From positions 682,001-746,000 of the forward strand of contig JADJRG010000029.1 of the NCBI GenBank assembly GCA_016712315.1: 64,000 nucleotides of DNA, given 5' to 3'. Under the pieces are notes generated by a model. That model worked only from the letters and a program-made list of their open reading frames with translations. It ran no database searches and had not been told where the DNA came from. The DNA is from Nannocystis sp. Its GTDB lineage: Bacteria > Myxococcota_A > Polyangia > Nannocystales > Nannocystaceae. The translations under genes and the position numbers were made by a program. Shown here one piece after another: positions 18,381 to 27,836 of this stretch. Every line of letters starts with the position of its first letter. The first letter of the stretch is position 1.

Positions 18381-19726
18381 GTGAGCTGGTCGCTGCCGGT
18401 GTGAGCCATAAGACAGCGCCGGTCGAGCTGCGCGAGCGGCTGGCGGCCGCGCCCGAGGAGGTGATGCGCGCCTTGTCCGCGCTGCGCGCAGAGGTCGGGC
18501 TGCAAGAGGTCATGCTGGTGTCGACGTGCAATCGGGTCGAGATCTACGGGGTCTCCGCGGAGGGGCTGCGCGCCGGGGAGCGCGCGCTCGGTATGCTCGC
18601 GGCGGCGCGAGGGATCGATCCTGCGTCGCTCACCGGGCACACGTTTATCCGCGCCGGTCGTGAGGCGGCCAGCCACATCTGTCGGGTCGCGGCGAGCCTC
18701 GAGAGCATGGTCGTGGGTGAGCCACAGATCCTCGGGCAAGTGAAGGACGCCTACGATCTGGCGCGAGGGCAAGGGACGATCGGGGCGATCCTCGATCGTT
18801 GCTTGACGACCGCCTTCCGGGCGGCAAAACGCGTGCGCACCGAGACGGCGATCGCTCGCGGCGCGGCCAGCGTGCCTTCAGTCGCTGTGGAGCTGGCGCG
18901 CAGCATCTTCGGCGAGCTCCGCGAGTGCGCGGTGCTCTTGGTCGGCGCCGGGGAGATGGCGCAGCAGGCAGGCGTGCACCTCAAGGCCGCAGGGGTCGCG
19001 CGGCTGACCGTGGTGAACCGGGGTGAGGCGCGCGGGCAAGCGCTCGCGACGGAGCTGGGGGCGCATTGCGCTGGCTGGGACGATCTGGCCGAGCAGCTAC
19101 TTCGCGCCGATATCGTGATCACCAGCACCGGATCGCCGCAGCCGGTGATCACCCGGGCGCTGCTGAAGCAGGTGATGAAGGGCCGCCGCGGCGCGCCGAT
19201 CTTCTTGGTCGACATCGCGGTGCCGCGGGATGTCGAACCCGAGGTGACCAAGCTCGACCAAGTCTTCCTCTACAACATCGACGATCTGCAGGGGATCGTG
19301 GATGACAACCTTCGGTCGCGGGCGAGCGAGGCCGAGCGCGCCGACGCGCTGGTCGATCAAGAGGTCGCAGAGCTGATCTCATGGCAGCGATCGCGGGCGG
19401 TAGGGCCGGTGATCCAGCGCCTTCATCAGCAGGCTCGGCAGATCGCCGTGACGGAGCTCGAGCGAGCGCGCGGGCGGCTGCGTGATCTCAGCCCCGAGCA
19501 GCACAAGGCGGTCGAGGCGCTCGCCCACGGAATCGTGCAGAAGCTGCTGCACCGCCCGATCACGGCGCTGCGCGGCGCCGCGGGCAGCGGGGATGAGGGG
19601 CCGGCGGCCTTGGGTCTCGCGGACGCCGCGTGCGCGCTCTTTCAGCTCGATCTGGAGGAGACACGGGCCATGGTCGAGGAGGAGCCGGTGGCGGCTCCAT
19701 TGCCGACCACCCGGCCGATCCGCTGA
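18377..19726 (+). CDS. hemA: Glutamyl-tRNA reductase
   Basis: 449 residues from the GTG at 18377, which overlaps the stop of the HemX-like gene. It begins VSELVAAGVSHKTAPVELRE as in other GluTRs. The catalytic cysteine lies in LVSTCNRVEIYG, followed by the hallmark ESMVVGEPQILGQVKDAYDLA and the NADPH-binding strand VLLVGAGEMAQQAG. The C-terminal dimerisation domain is Ala/Arg-rich. It makes glutamate-1-semialdehyde from Glu-tRNA, the first step of the C5 haem pathway. It uses the tRNA-Glu type encoded at 7707. Confidence 0.97.
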   Translation: MSELVAAGVSHKTAPVELRERLAAAPEEVMRALSALRAEVGLQEVMLVSTCNRVEIYGVSAEGLRAGERALGMLAAARGIDPASLTGHTFIRAGREAASHICRVAASLESMVVGEPQILGQVKDAYDLARGQGTIGAILDRCLTTAFRAAKRVRTETAIARGAASVPSVAVELARSIFGELRECAVLLVGAGEMAQQAGVHLKAAGVARLTVVNRGEARGQALATELGAHCAGWDDLAEQLLRADIVITSTGSPQPVITRALLKQVMKGRRGAPIFLVDIAVPRDVEPEVTKLDQVFLYNIDDLQGIVDDNLRSRASEAERADALVDQEVAELISWQRSRAVGPVIQRLHQQARQIAVTELERARGRLRDLSPEQHKAVEALAHGIVQKLLHRPITALRGAAGSGDEGPAALGLADAACALFQLDLEETRAMVEEEPVAAPLPTTRPIR

Positions 19727-19765
19727 GCGCTCGCCAGGTCGCGACGAGTGGGGCATGTTCCGAGC

Positions 19766-20743
19766 ATGCGCGCAGCACCCCGTGATCTCGGCTCCCCCAA
19801 CGCGCCGCTGCGGATCGGCACCCGCGGCTCAGAGCTCGCGCTCTGGCAGGCTCACCACGTCCGCGATCGTCTGCGCGCGGCTTGGGGGGAGGCGCTGGCG
19901 ATCGAGCTGGTGATCATCAGTACAGAGGGAGATCGGATCCAGGATCGCCCGCTGTACCTGATCGGCGGCAAGGGGCTCTTCGTCAACGCGATCGAGGCGG
20001 AGATGGTCGCGGGTGCGATCGATCTGGCGGTGCACAGCATGAAGGACCTGCCGGGTCGCCTCGCCGACGGGCTCGTGATCGCGTGCACGCCGGCGCGCGA
20101 AGATCCGCGAGACGCGTTGGTGTTTAACGGGCGACTCACGGAGGGCGAGCGCTCGTTGGTGTCGCTGCCGATCGGGGCGCGGGTCGGTACGACGAGCCTG
20201 CGTCGGGCGGCGCTGCTGCGGCGCCGCCGACCGGACCTGAAGATCGAGCCCTTGCGAGGCAATGTGCCGACGCGGCTGCGCAAGCTGGAGGAGGAGGGGC
20301 TCGACGCCGTGGTGCTGGCGGCGGCAGGCCTGCGCCGCCTCGGCCTGCTGCCTGCAGGCGCTGAGCTGCTCGATCCCGATGGTTTCTGCCCAGCGGCAGG
20401 GCAGGGGATCTTGGCGCTCCAGAGCCGTGACGATGACGCGCGGGTGCGTGAGTTGCTGGCGCCGCTCAACGATCCGGCGGCGAGCGTCGCCGCGGCGGCT
20501 GAGCGCTCATTCTTGGCCCGCTTGGACGGGGGCTGTCAGGTGCCCATGGCCTGCCACGCGGTGATCGAGGGCGACGATGTGATCGTGCGCGGGGTGATCT
20601 GCGATCCGAGCGGGAGGCCCTTCTTCTCGGCGAGCTCGGTCGGTGAGCGCGGCAGGGCGGCGGCGCTCGGGCTCGAGCTGGCGGAGACGCTGCTGCGGAT
20701 GGGCGCCGCGGAGGTGCTGGGGCGCTTCGTCCACGCGCGTTAG
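19766..20743 (+). CDS. hemC: Porphobilinogen deaminase (hydroxymethylbilane synthase)
   Basis: 325 residues from the ATG at 19766; a GTG at 19748 is a possible earlier start. It has LRIGTRGSELALWQAHHV, the active-site region VHSMKDLPG, GTTSLRRAALL, RGNVPTRLRKL and the dipyrromethane cofactor cysteine in LDGGCQVPM. It joins four porphobilinogen units into hydroxymethylbilane. It lies 39 bases after hemA, so the HemX-like gene, hemA and hemC probably form one operon; hemB and hemD are not here. Confidence 0.97.
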   Translation: MRAAPRDLGSPNAPLRIGTRGSELALWQAHHVRDRLRAAWGEALAIELVIISTEGDRIQDRPLYLIGGKGLFVNAIEAEMVAGAIDLAVHSMKDLPGRLADGLVIACTPAREDPRDALVFNGRLTEGERSLVSLPIGARVGTTSLRRAALLRRRRPDLKIEPLRGNVPTRLRKLEEEGLDAVVLAAAGLRRLGLLPAGAELLDPDGFCPAAGQGILALQSRDDDARVRELLAPLNDPAASVAAAAERSFLARLDGGCQVPMACHAVIEGDDVIVRGVICDPSGRPFFSASSVGERGRAAALGLELAETLLRMGAAEVLGRFVHAR

Positions 20744-20799
20744 GTGATCGCGCACTTTAGGCCGGCCTCGGGGCCAAGGGGGTATGATCGCGCCCGTCC

Positions 20800-23700
20800 A
20801 TGGTTCGCCGCGCGTTCTCGTCCATTCTCGCCCCGCCCTCCCTCTTCACGCTCGCGCTCACGCTCGCCTGCGCAGGCCGTGGATCGGAGCGCTCGTCGCC
20901 ACACCCAGTCCTGGCTCATGAGCCAGGTATCAAGCCCGCCGAAGGCGTCGCCAGCGATCCGCCGAAGTGGGACGTCGCGCGGCCCCCTGGGGTCGACGGC
21001 GAGCTCGGCGAGGACGTCGCGATCGACGTCCGCGAGGGGACGTGGATGAGCGTCGACGTGAGCCCGGACGGCCGCGCGATCGTCTTCGATCTTCTGGGAG
21101 ATATTTATGCGATCCCAGCAGAGGGCGGTGAGGCGCGTCCGCTGACCGAGGGGATCGCGTGGGACATGCAGCCGCGCTTCAGCCCCGACGGGAGGTACAT
21201 CGCGTTCACCTCCGATCGCGGCGGCGGCGACAATGTCTGGGTGATGCTCGCTGATGGCGCTGATCCGCGCCCGATCACGCAGGAGAGCTTCCGCCTGGTG
21301 AATAGCCCGGTGTGGTCGCCGGACGGCCAGACGATCGCCGCCCGGAAGCACTTCACGAAGCGACGCAGCCTCGGATCGGGCGAGATCTGGCTCTACCACG
21401 TCGCCGGCGGCAAGGGCCTCCAGATGACCGAGAAGCCGAACGATCAGAAGGACGTCGGCGAGCCGGCGTTCTCTCCCGACGGGCGTTATGTCTACTACAG
21501 CCACGACGTGACGCCCGGCGCGACCTTCGAGTACAACAAGGACCCGCATGCTGGGATCTACGCGATCTCTCGCCTCGATCGGGTCGACGGTCGGATCTCA
21601 GACCTGACTGGAGGGCCAGGTGGTGCTATCCGGCCGACGCCCTCGCGCGACGGTCGTCGCCTCGCCTTCGTCCGACGGATCGGCGCTCGCTCGGTGTTGA
21701 TGATCCGCACCCTCGAGTCGGGGGTCGAGCGCCCCATCTACGACGGGCTCGATCGTGACATGCAGGAGGCGTGGGCGATCCACGGCGTGTACCCGGCGCT
21801 GGCGTGGACGCCGGATGATCGCGCGCTGATCGCTTGGGCCGGCGGCAAATTGTGGAGGATCGACGCGAGCAGCGGGGCCGCCGCGGAGATCCCGTTCCAC
21901 GTGACCGGTAAGCGGCGGATCGCGAGGGCGCTGCGACGGCATGTGGAGGTCGCGCCGCGCGAGATCGACGTGAAGATGCTCCGCTGGGTGACGGTCGCCC
22001 CAGACGGCGGCAGCGCGGTCTTCCAGGCGCTCGGTCACCTGTACATCAAGACATTGCCCGATGGTAAGGTTCGTAGGGTCAGCCGTGACGACGACGTCTT
22101 TGAGATGTACCCCTCGTTCTCGCGGGACGGGCGCTCGCTCGTCTATGTGAGCTGGAGCGACGACATGCTCGGGAGCGTGCAGGTCATCCCGGTGAAGGGG
22201 GGGAAGGCGCGATCGATCACGCGGGATCCGGGGCACTACGTCGAGCCGGTGTTCTCGCCCGACGGCAAGAGCGTGGTTTACCGGAAGATCCGCGGCGGTT
22301 ACACCCGCACCCCAGCGTGGTCGGCCGAGCCGGGGATCTACGCGACGCCGAGCTCTGGGAAGGGAGCGCCGCGGTTGGTCAGCCGCGAGGGCGAGCAGCC
22401 GCACTTCGGCGCCGACGACGACCGGGTCTTCTTCGTCGCCTCGCAGAGCGATAAAGATCGCGATCGAGTGGTCCTGCAGAGCGTGACGCTCGGCGGCGCG
22501 GAGGTGATCACGCACGCGAGCTCGGAGTCGGCGGTGGAGATGCGGGTGTCGCCCGATGGGCAGTGGCTAGCCTTCGTCGAGGGGTTTCACGCCTACCTCG
22601 CGCCGCTACCGCGGACTGGGCGGCCGATCGAGATCGGGCCGAAGGCGGAGTCGCTGCCCGTCGCGCGGGTGAGCCGTGACGCTGGTGAGTTCGTGCATTG
22701 GTCGGCGGACAGCCGCCGGCTTCATTGGTCGCTGGGGCCGCAGCTCTTCACGCGCGAGCTGAAGGAGGCGTTCGCCTCGCTGTCAGGGGCGGCGTCGCCG
22801 CTCCCCGAGCCGCCCGCGGTCGGCGTGCCGCTGGGATTTCGCGCGCCGGCGTCGACCCCGAGCGGGATGCGCGCGATCGTCGGCGCGAAGATCGTGACAA
22901 TGCGCGGCGATGAGGTGATCGAGGACGGCACGGTGCTCATCGATGGCGAGCGGATCGCCGCGGTCGGACCCCGCGCCGCGGTCAGCGTGCCCGCAGGCGC
23001 ACAGACGATCGATGGCGCGGGCATGACAGTGATCCCAGGGCTGGTGGATGTGCACGCGCATGGTCCCGTGGGTGAAGACGGGATCATCCCGCAGCGTAAC
23101 TGGCACCACTACGCGACGCTCGCGTTCGGGGTGACGACCACGCACGACCCTTCCAACGATACAGACACGATCTTCGCCGCCGCTGAGATGGCGCGGGCGG
23201 GCCTGATCGTCGCGCCCCGCTTGTTCTCGACGGGCACGATCCTGTACGGGGCGAAGGCGCCGTTCACGGCTGAGATCGACTCCCTCGACGACGCCAGGCG
23301 CCACCTCCGTCGCCTGCAGGCGGTCGGTGCGTTCTCGGTGAAGAGCTACAACCAGCCGCGGCGTGAGCAGCGACAGCAGGTGATCGCGGCGGCGCGCGAG
23401 CTGGGCATGATGGTCGTGCCGGAAGGAGGGTCGCTCTTCCAACACAACATGACCATGGTGGTCGACGGGCATACGGGCGTCGAGCACTCGATCCCAGTCG
23501 CTCGCGCCTACCAAGATGTCTTGCAGCTCTGGGGGCGCACAGGGGTCGGTTACACGCCGACCCTGGGTGTCGCCTACGGCGGCCTCACCGGCGAGTCCTA
23601 TTGGTACGCGGAGGGGGAGGTCTGGCGGCACGAGCGCCTTCGTGCCTTCGTACCGCGCTCGTTGCTCGAGGCGCGCGCTCGTCGTCGGACCAGCGCCGCG

Positions 23701-24159
23701 GCTGATGACTGGAATCACTTCACCGCGGCCCGCTTCGCCAAGCAGCTCCTCGACGCCGGCGGCAAGGTGCAGATCGGCGCGCACGGCCAGCGTGAAGGTT
23801 TGGCCGCGCATTGGGAGCTCTGGATGTTGGTCCAGGGCGGGATGAGCTCGCATGAGGCGCTGCGCGCTGCGACGCTGCATGGCGCGGAGTACCTGGGCCT
23901 CGATCGTGATATCGGCTCGATCGCTCCGGGCAAGCTCGCGGACCTCGCGATCATTGCCGGTGATCCGCTCGCAGAGATCCGGCAGAGCGAGCGCGTCCGT
24001 TACACGGTGCTCGGCGGCCGAGTCTACGACGCGGCGACGATGGCGGAGATCAGCCCGAACCAACGCCGTCGCTCGCCGTTCTTCTGGGAGGCGAACCAGA
24101 ACATGCCGCTAGGCCCGATACCGGGAGAAGCTCGCTGCCACGGCCATGGTGAGTTGTAG
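20800..24159 (+). CDS. Lipoprotein with N-terminal TolB-like propeller and C-terminal amidohydrolase
   Basis: 1119 residues. The signal peptide ends LALTLACAG (lipobox). Residues about 80-690 carry many PD40 strands (VSPDGR, FSPDGRYI, WSPDGQTI, FSRDGRSL, FSPDGKSV, VSPDGQWL), a beta-propeller as in TolB and prolyl peptidases. From about residue 690 an amidohydrolase begins: MRAIVGAKIVTMRGDEVI, the metal motif VDVHAHG, VKSYN with the candidate bridging lysine, QHNMTMVVDGHTGVEHS, and GAHGQREGL near the end. This fused layout occurs in secreted imidazolonepropionase/dipeptidase-like enzymes. Substrate unknown; it probably acts on the cell surface or periplasm. Confidence 0.85.
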   Translation: MVRRAFSSILAPPSLFTLALTLACAGRGSERSSPHPVLAHEPGIKPAEGVASDPPKWDVARPPGVDGELGEDVAIDVREGTWMSVDVSPDGRAIVFDLLGDIYAIPAEGGEARPLTEGIAWDMQPRFSPDGRYIAFTSDRGGGDNVWVMLADGADPRPITQESFRLVNSPVWSPDGQTIAARKHFTKRRSLGSGEIWLYHVAGGKGLQMTEKPNDQKDVGEPAFSPDGRYVYYSHDVTPGATFEYNKDPHAGIYAISRLDRVDGRISDLTGGPGGAIRPTPSRDGRRLAFVRRIGARSVLMIRTLESGVERPIYDGLDRDMQEAWAIHGVYPALAWTPDDRALIAWAGGKLWRIDASSGAAAEIPFHVTGKRRIARALRRHVEVAPREIDVKMLRWVTVAPDGGSAVFQALGHLYIKTLPDGKVRRVSRDDDVFEMYPSFSRDGRSLVYVSWSDDMLGSVQVIPVKGGKARSITRDPGHYVEPVFSPDGKSVVYRKIRGGYTRTPAWSAEPGIYATPSSGKGAPRLVSREGEQPHFGADDDRVFFVASQSDKDRDRVVLQSVTLGGAEVITHASSESAVEMRVSPDGQWLAFVEGFHAYLAPLPRTGRPIEIGPKAESLPVARVSRDAGEFVHWSADSRRLHWSLGPQLFTRELKEAFASLSGAASPLPEPPAVGVPLGFRAPASTPSGMRAIVGAKIVTMRGDEVIEDGTVLIDGERIAAVGPRAAVSVPAGAQTIDGAGMTVIPGLVDVHAHGPVGEDGIIPQRNWHHYATLAFGVTTTHDPSNDTDTIFAAAEMARAGLIVAPRLFSTGTILYGAKAPFTAEIDSLDDARRHLRRLQAVGAFSVKSYNQPRREQRQQVIAAARELGMMVVPEGGSLFQHNMTMVVDGHTGVEHSIPVARAYQDVLQLWGRTGVGYTPTLGVAYGGLTGESYWYAEGEVWRHERLRAFVPRSLLEARARRRTSAAADDWNHFTAARFAKQLLDAGGKVQIGAHGQREGLAAHWELWMLVQGGMSSHEALRAATLHGAEYLGLDRDIGSIAPGKLADLAIIAGDPLAEIRQSERVRYTVLGGRVYDAATMAEISPNQRRRSPFFWEANQNMPLGPIPGEARCHGHGEL

Positions 24160-24167
24160 ATACACTG

Positions 24168-24223
24168 GTGAATAATGTGTATATAAGAACACGTATTATT
24201 CACGTTCGTGGTTCAGGACGAAC
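24168..24223. promoter_or_regulatory. AT-rich hairpins upstream of the T6SS operon
   Basis: The 82-base gap before hcp is much richer in A and T than its surroundings. GTGAATAATGTGT (24168-24180) can pair with ACAC (24189-24192) and ATTATTCAC (24195-24203), giving 13 bp with a two-base bulge and an eight-base loop. A second, smaller hairpin GTTCGT (24204-24209) / ACGAAC (24218-24223) follows directly. No T tract follows, so an operator, a promoter region or a structured 5' leader is more likely than a terminator. No convincing -35/-10 or -24/-12 pair was found by eye. Confidence 0.6.
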
Positions 24224-24241
24224 CATGCTAGTGGCCCTGGC

Positions 24242-24736
24242 ATGGCAGAATTCGTCCACTTGGAGCTGTACGCCAACGACGAGCGGATCGAGGGGGAGTC
24301 GACGCAGACGAGCCTCGGGCGCGAAGGAACGATCGAGTGCTTCAACCTCGATCACCGGATCCGCTCCGCGATCGATCCGGTCACGGGGCGAGCCGCAGGC
24401 CGTCGGGTCTACGAGGAGTTCAAGGTCCACAAGCGCCTCGACTCGTCGACGCCGCTGATCATCCGCGCCCTCTGCAACAATGAGGAGATCCGAGGGATCT
24501 TCCGCTTCTATCGGCCACATCGCGACGGCGATGGGACGACGGAGCACTTCTTCACGGTCGAGCTCAGCGAGGGGCGCCTCTCCACCTACCGACTGGTCTC
24601 GCCGGACGCGCGCGATCGCGACAACAACGATCCGCCGATGGAAGAGGTGGGCTTCATCTTCCACAACATCCGCTGGTGTGATGAGGCGAACCACAAGGAG
24701 CACGCCGACTCGTGGAAGGAGGGCGGCGTCCGCTGA
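24242..24736 (+). CDS. tssD: T6SS tube protein Hcp
   Basis: 164 residues, the normal size for Hcp. The order of strands matches the family: an initial strand VHLELYANDERIEGES, ECFNLDHRIR (family ECxxxxxxI-type segment), RRVYEEFKVHKRLDSSTPLI and a C-terminal EVGFIFHNIRW. Hcp hexamers stack into the inner tube that the contractile sheath propels out of the cell, and carry small effectors in the lumen. It is the first gene of the T6SS locus and is followed closely by tssE. Confidence 0.92.
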   Translation: MAEFVHLELYANDERIEGESTQTSLGREGTIECFNLDHRIRSAIDPVTGRAAGRRVYEEFKVHKRLDSSTPLIIRALCNNEEIRGIFRFYRPHRDGDGTTEHFFTVELSEGRLSTYRLVSPDARDRDNNDPPMEEVGFIFHNIRWCDEANHKEHADSWKEGGVR

Positions 24737-24756
24737 GGCGGTGCGTCGCGGCGCGG

Positions 24757-25152
24757 ATGTCGGGAGGGCTGCTGGCGCGGGTCTGTGCGGGTGGGGTCGG
24801 CGCTGCTGGAGAGGATCCGGCGGCGTCGATCGCCGAGCACCTCTGTGTGCTCCTGCGCGCGCGCCAGGGGTCGTCGCCGGCGAGCCCGGGATTTGGCCTC
24901 GAGGACATCACCGACGCGATCCACAGCTATCCAGCCGGTGCGGCGCAGATCGGTGCCCGGATCCGATCCGCGATCGAGGCCTTTGAGCCGCGCCTCGCCG
25001 ACGGTGTCGCCGTCGATCTGCTCGTCGATCATGACGCGCCCCTGCACCTCAATTATCGCGTGATGGCGCGGCTCGCCGAGGATCGCCGGCGCTTGCTCGT
25101 GTTTCGCGCCGATGTCGCGCCGAGCGGCGAGATCACCGTCGAGCTGGAGTGA
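24757..25152 (+). CDS. tssE: T6SS baseplate protein TssE (gp25-like)
   Basis: 131 residues from the ATG at 24757. The gp25/lysozyme-like core is visible: IAEHLCVLLRARQGSSPASPGFGLEDIT, in which the conserved LxxLLxTRxGxxxxxPxYG motif is recognisable, and a C-terminal strand series LLVFRADVAPSGEITVELE. It forms a wedge of the baseplate with TssF and TssG. It is short and has no other domain. The next gene starts nine bases after its stop. Confidence 0.85.
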   Translation: MSGGLLARVCAGGVGAAGEDPAASIAEHLCVLLRARQGSSPASPGFGLEDITDAIHSYPAGAAQIGARIRSAIEAFEPRLADGVAVDLLVDHDAPLHLNYRVMARLAEDRRRLLVFRADVAPSGEITVELE

Positions 25153-25161
25153 CAGGCCGCT

Positions 25162-26877
25162 GTGTTCGCCAAGTACTACGCGAGCGAGCTGGCGTTCTTG
25201 CGGGAGCGAGGCCCAGAGCTGGCGGCGGGGCCGCTGCGGCCGTTGATGCGTCAGCTCCTGAGCCGCGGCGGTGATCCTGACGTCGAGCGCTTGGTTGAGT
25301 CCTTCGCGTTCCTCACCGCGCGCTTGCGTGAGCGCATCGATCATGGCGCGCCTGAGGTCATCGACGCGCTCGCCGAGATGGTGGCGCCTCACCTTCAGAG
25401 GACGATCCCGGCGACCTCCATCGTCGAATTCTCGCCGAACATCCAGGCGCTACGCGGTCCGCAGGTGATACCGCGCGGACGGACGGTCGAGGCCTATAGC
25501 CCCAGCGGCGCGCTGTGTCGGTTTCAGAGCTGCTATGAGGTCGAGCTGCTGCCGATCGAGATCGTGGACGTCGTCGCCTCTGCCGCCGGAGCAGGAGCGC
25601 AGACGTTGACGATCCGCTTGCGGGTCACGGCGATCGGCAGGGCCTTGCTCGCGCAGCCGCGGGCGCTCCGCTTCTTCATCGCCGCCGAGCCTGCGTTGGC
25701 GTCGACGCTGCGGTTCCTTGTGCTCACTCGCTGCCGTGGCGTCGAGGTGCGCGTGCTCGGTAGCGACGGTGTGGTGGTCGCGCGCAGCGAGCGCTCGGCG
25801 GCGACGATCTGCGCCGTTGGGCTCGATGAGCCGCTGATCCCCTGGCCGGAGCTCGCGCCGCAGGGGCTGCGGCTCCTGCACGAGCTGATCGCGGCCCCGG
25901 ACAAGGCGATGTTCTTCGAGCTGGCAGGGCCGCTGATCGGCGACGCGCGCGGCGAGCTGGTCGAGCTGTGTCTCCACCTCGATGGCGACTTGGCGCTTCC
26001 CGGCGAGGTGAGCTCGACGACGCTGCGGCTCCACTGCTCGCCCGTGGTGAACCTCTTCGAGGCGACCGCGGAGCCGATCCTGGCTGATGCTCTGCGGGCG
26101 GAGCATCTGCTGCGGGTCAGCGGCGAGCGGCCTGGTCACGCAGAGATTTACGCGATCACTGCCGTGAAGGGGAGCCGCGGCGGTCGCCCTGCCGATCGCG
26201 TATATCGGCCGTTCTACGGCGATGGACAGGCGGACCCGGGGCCGTCGGACTACTATTCGCTCCGCCGCGCGCGCTCGCCGATCGACGGCGGCGTCGACAC
26301 GTACCTGACTCTTGGGCCATCCGTCGCTGAGGGCGAGGTGATCCACGTCGACGCGCTCGCGCACAACCGCCTGCACGCGGCGGAGCTCGGTCAGGGCGCG
26401 ATCGCCCGTGAGCCGCGGAGCGGCGCGCTTCGTCTGCGCAATATCACGCCGGTGACGCCGCCGGTGCCGACCCCCCTGGACGGAGCGCTGAGCTGGCGCT
26501 TGTTGGCGCACCTGAGCCTCGGCCACGTGGGCTTGGCCGACGCGGGCAACCTGCGCCGCTTGCTCTCAGTGCACGACTATCAGGCAGGCACGCCGCGGTC
26601 GATCGCCGTGAAGATCGCCGGGATCCGTGGGGTGACGACCGCTCACGTCACGCGAGTCGTCGATGGAGCCCCGCTTCGTGGCCTTCAGACGACCGTGCGG
26701 GTCGAGGAGTCGGCCTTTCTCGGGATCGGCGAGGCGCAGCTCTTCTTGACCGCGATCGCCCGGATCTTCGCCGATCGTTTGGGTTTCAACACCTTCCACG
26801 AGCTGGTCGCGCGGCTCGTGCCCTCGGAGATCGAGCTGCGATGGCCAGCGTTGACCGGGATGCTCGCGCCGCTGTGA
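25162..26877 (+). CDS. tssF: T6SS baseplate protein TssF (VasA/ImpG)
   Basis: 571 residues starting FAKYYASELAFLRERGPE, the conserved TssF N-terminus (YxxELxxLRxxGxEFA). DPDVERLVESFAFLTARLRERID and the following EMVAPHLQRTIPATSIVEF are typical family segments. The start codon at 25162 is GTG. TssF with TssG forms the main wedge scaffold of the T6SS baseplate. It overlaps tssG by 37 bases, an indication of coupled translation. Confidence 0.95.
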   Translation: MFAKYYASELAFLRERGPELAAGPLRPLMRQLLSRGGDPDVERLVESFAFLTARLRERIDHGAPEVIDALAEMVAPHLQRTIPATSIVEFSPNIQALRGPQVIPRGRTVEAYSPSGALCRFQSCYEVELLPIEIVDVVASAAGAGAQTLTIRLRVTAIGRALLAQPRALRFFIAAEPALASTLRFLVLTRCRGVEVRVLGSDGVVVARSERSAATICAVGLDEPLIPWPELAPQGLRLLHELIAAPDKAMFFELAGPLIGDARGELVELCLHLDGDLALPGEVSSTTLRLHCSPVVNLFEATAEPILADALRAEHLLRVSGERPGHAEIYAITAVKGSRGGRPADRVYRPFYGDGQADPGPSDYYSLRRARSPIDGGVDTYLTLGPSVAEGEVIHVDALAHNRLHAAELGQGAIAREPRSGALRLRNITPVTPPVPTPLDGALSWRLLAHLSLGHVGLADAGNLRRLLSVHDYQAGTPRSIAVKIAGIRGVTTAHVTRVVDGAPLRGLQTTVRVEESAFLGIGEAQLFLTAIARIFADRLGFNTFHELVARLVPSEIELRWPALTGMLAPL

Positions 26878-27836
26878 GCCTGCTGCGCCGCGCCATCGCG
26901 CGGCCTGGTCGCGCGAGCTTGCTCTCGCTCGTCGATCGCCTCACGCGGAGCGGCCATCGGATCCGTCTGCGCCACGATCATGGGCTCGGCTTTCGCGCGG
27001 CTGAAGTGAGCGCGGTGCGCGTGATGGCGCGCGAGGAGGGGGCGGCTCCAGGACCCGCCGACGTCGAGATCACCGCGACGATCCTCGGGGTCAGCGGCGC
27101 CAATGGGCCTGCGCCGCTGTATCTGCGCGAGCTCCTTGCAGAGGCGTCTGACGTGGGGGAGCTGCGCCGCGAGCTGCTCGACCTCTTTCATCATCGCCTC
27201 TACACGCTGCTCATCGAGGGGATCACGCGGTTGACCCCGCAGCGCAGCGCGGGGCTCGCGGAGGATCCTTGGCCCGCGGGGATCGCGGCGTGGTTAGGAC
27301 TGGGTGAGCTGAACCTCCGCGCGCTGTCGCCGATGGCGCTCGTGCGTGTCGCGCCGCTGCTGGTGGCCCGGGAGCGGGGTCCGTCGGCGCTCTCGCGCGG
27401 CCTACGGCGTCTCCTCGAGGGGCTGCTCGGCGGCGCAGCGCTGACGATCGAGGAGCGAGTCGGCGGTTGGTCCCCGATCCAAGAGGGCGGGCAGATGCGC
27501 CTCGGATCGCCGTCGACGACGCAACTGGGCGGGAGTACGACGATCGGCGGATGGTGCCGAGATCCGGCGGCGGTCGTGCGGATTCGAATCGGCCCGCTCC
27601 CCGCGGAGAGGTTGCCCGCCGCGCGCCCCGGCGGCGAGCTGCACGACGCGCTCTGCGACGCGTTGATGCTGCTCAACCGCGATGTCGTCGAGTTCCAGCT
27701 CGTGGTCGAGCTGATCGGCGCGATCAGCCCGTCGCTCGGGGGGGCCCGCCTCGGCGCCGATTATCGGCTCACCGCGCCGGATCAAGGCGCTCGCGAGCTC
27801 TGCTTCCCGCTCGTTGTCAGCTCGGTCGCATCATGA
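26841..27836 (+). CDS. tssG: T6SS baseplate protein TssG (VasB/ImpH)
   Basis: 331 residues, within the usual size range. Characteristic features are the N-terminal LLRRAIARPGRASLLSLVDRL, IRLRHDHGLGFRAAEVSAV, GANGPAPLYLRELL ('GxxGPLPxxYTE'-like segment), FHHRLYTLLI (family 'F.HR....Y'), and a C-terminal LNRDVVEFQLVVEL. It is part of the baseplate wedge. The stop overlaps the next ATG as ATGA. Confidence 0.93.
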   Translation: MASVDRDARAAVSLLRRAIARPGRASLLSLVDRLTRSGHRIRLRHDHGLGFRAAEVSAVRVMAREEGAAPGPADVEITATILGVSGANGPAPLYLRELLAEASDVGELRRELLDLFHHRLYTLLIEGITRLTPQRSAGLAEDPWPAGIAAWLGLGELNLRALSPMALVRVAPLLVARERGPSALSRGLRRLLEGLLGGAALTIEERVGGWSPIQEGGQMRLGSPSTTQLGGSTTIGGWCRDPAAVVRIRIGPLPAERLPAARPGGELHDALCDALMLLNRDVVEFQLVVELIGAISPSLGGARLGADYRLTAPDQGARELCFPLVVSSVAS

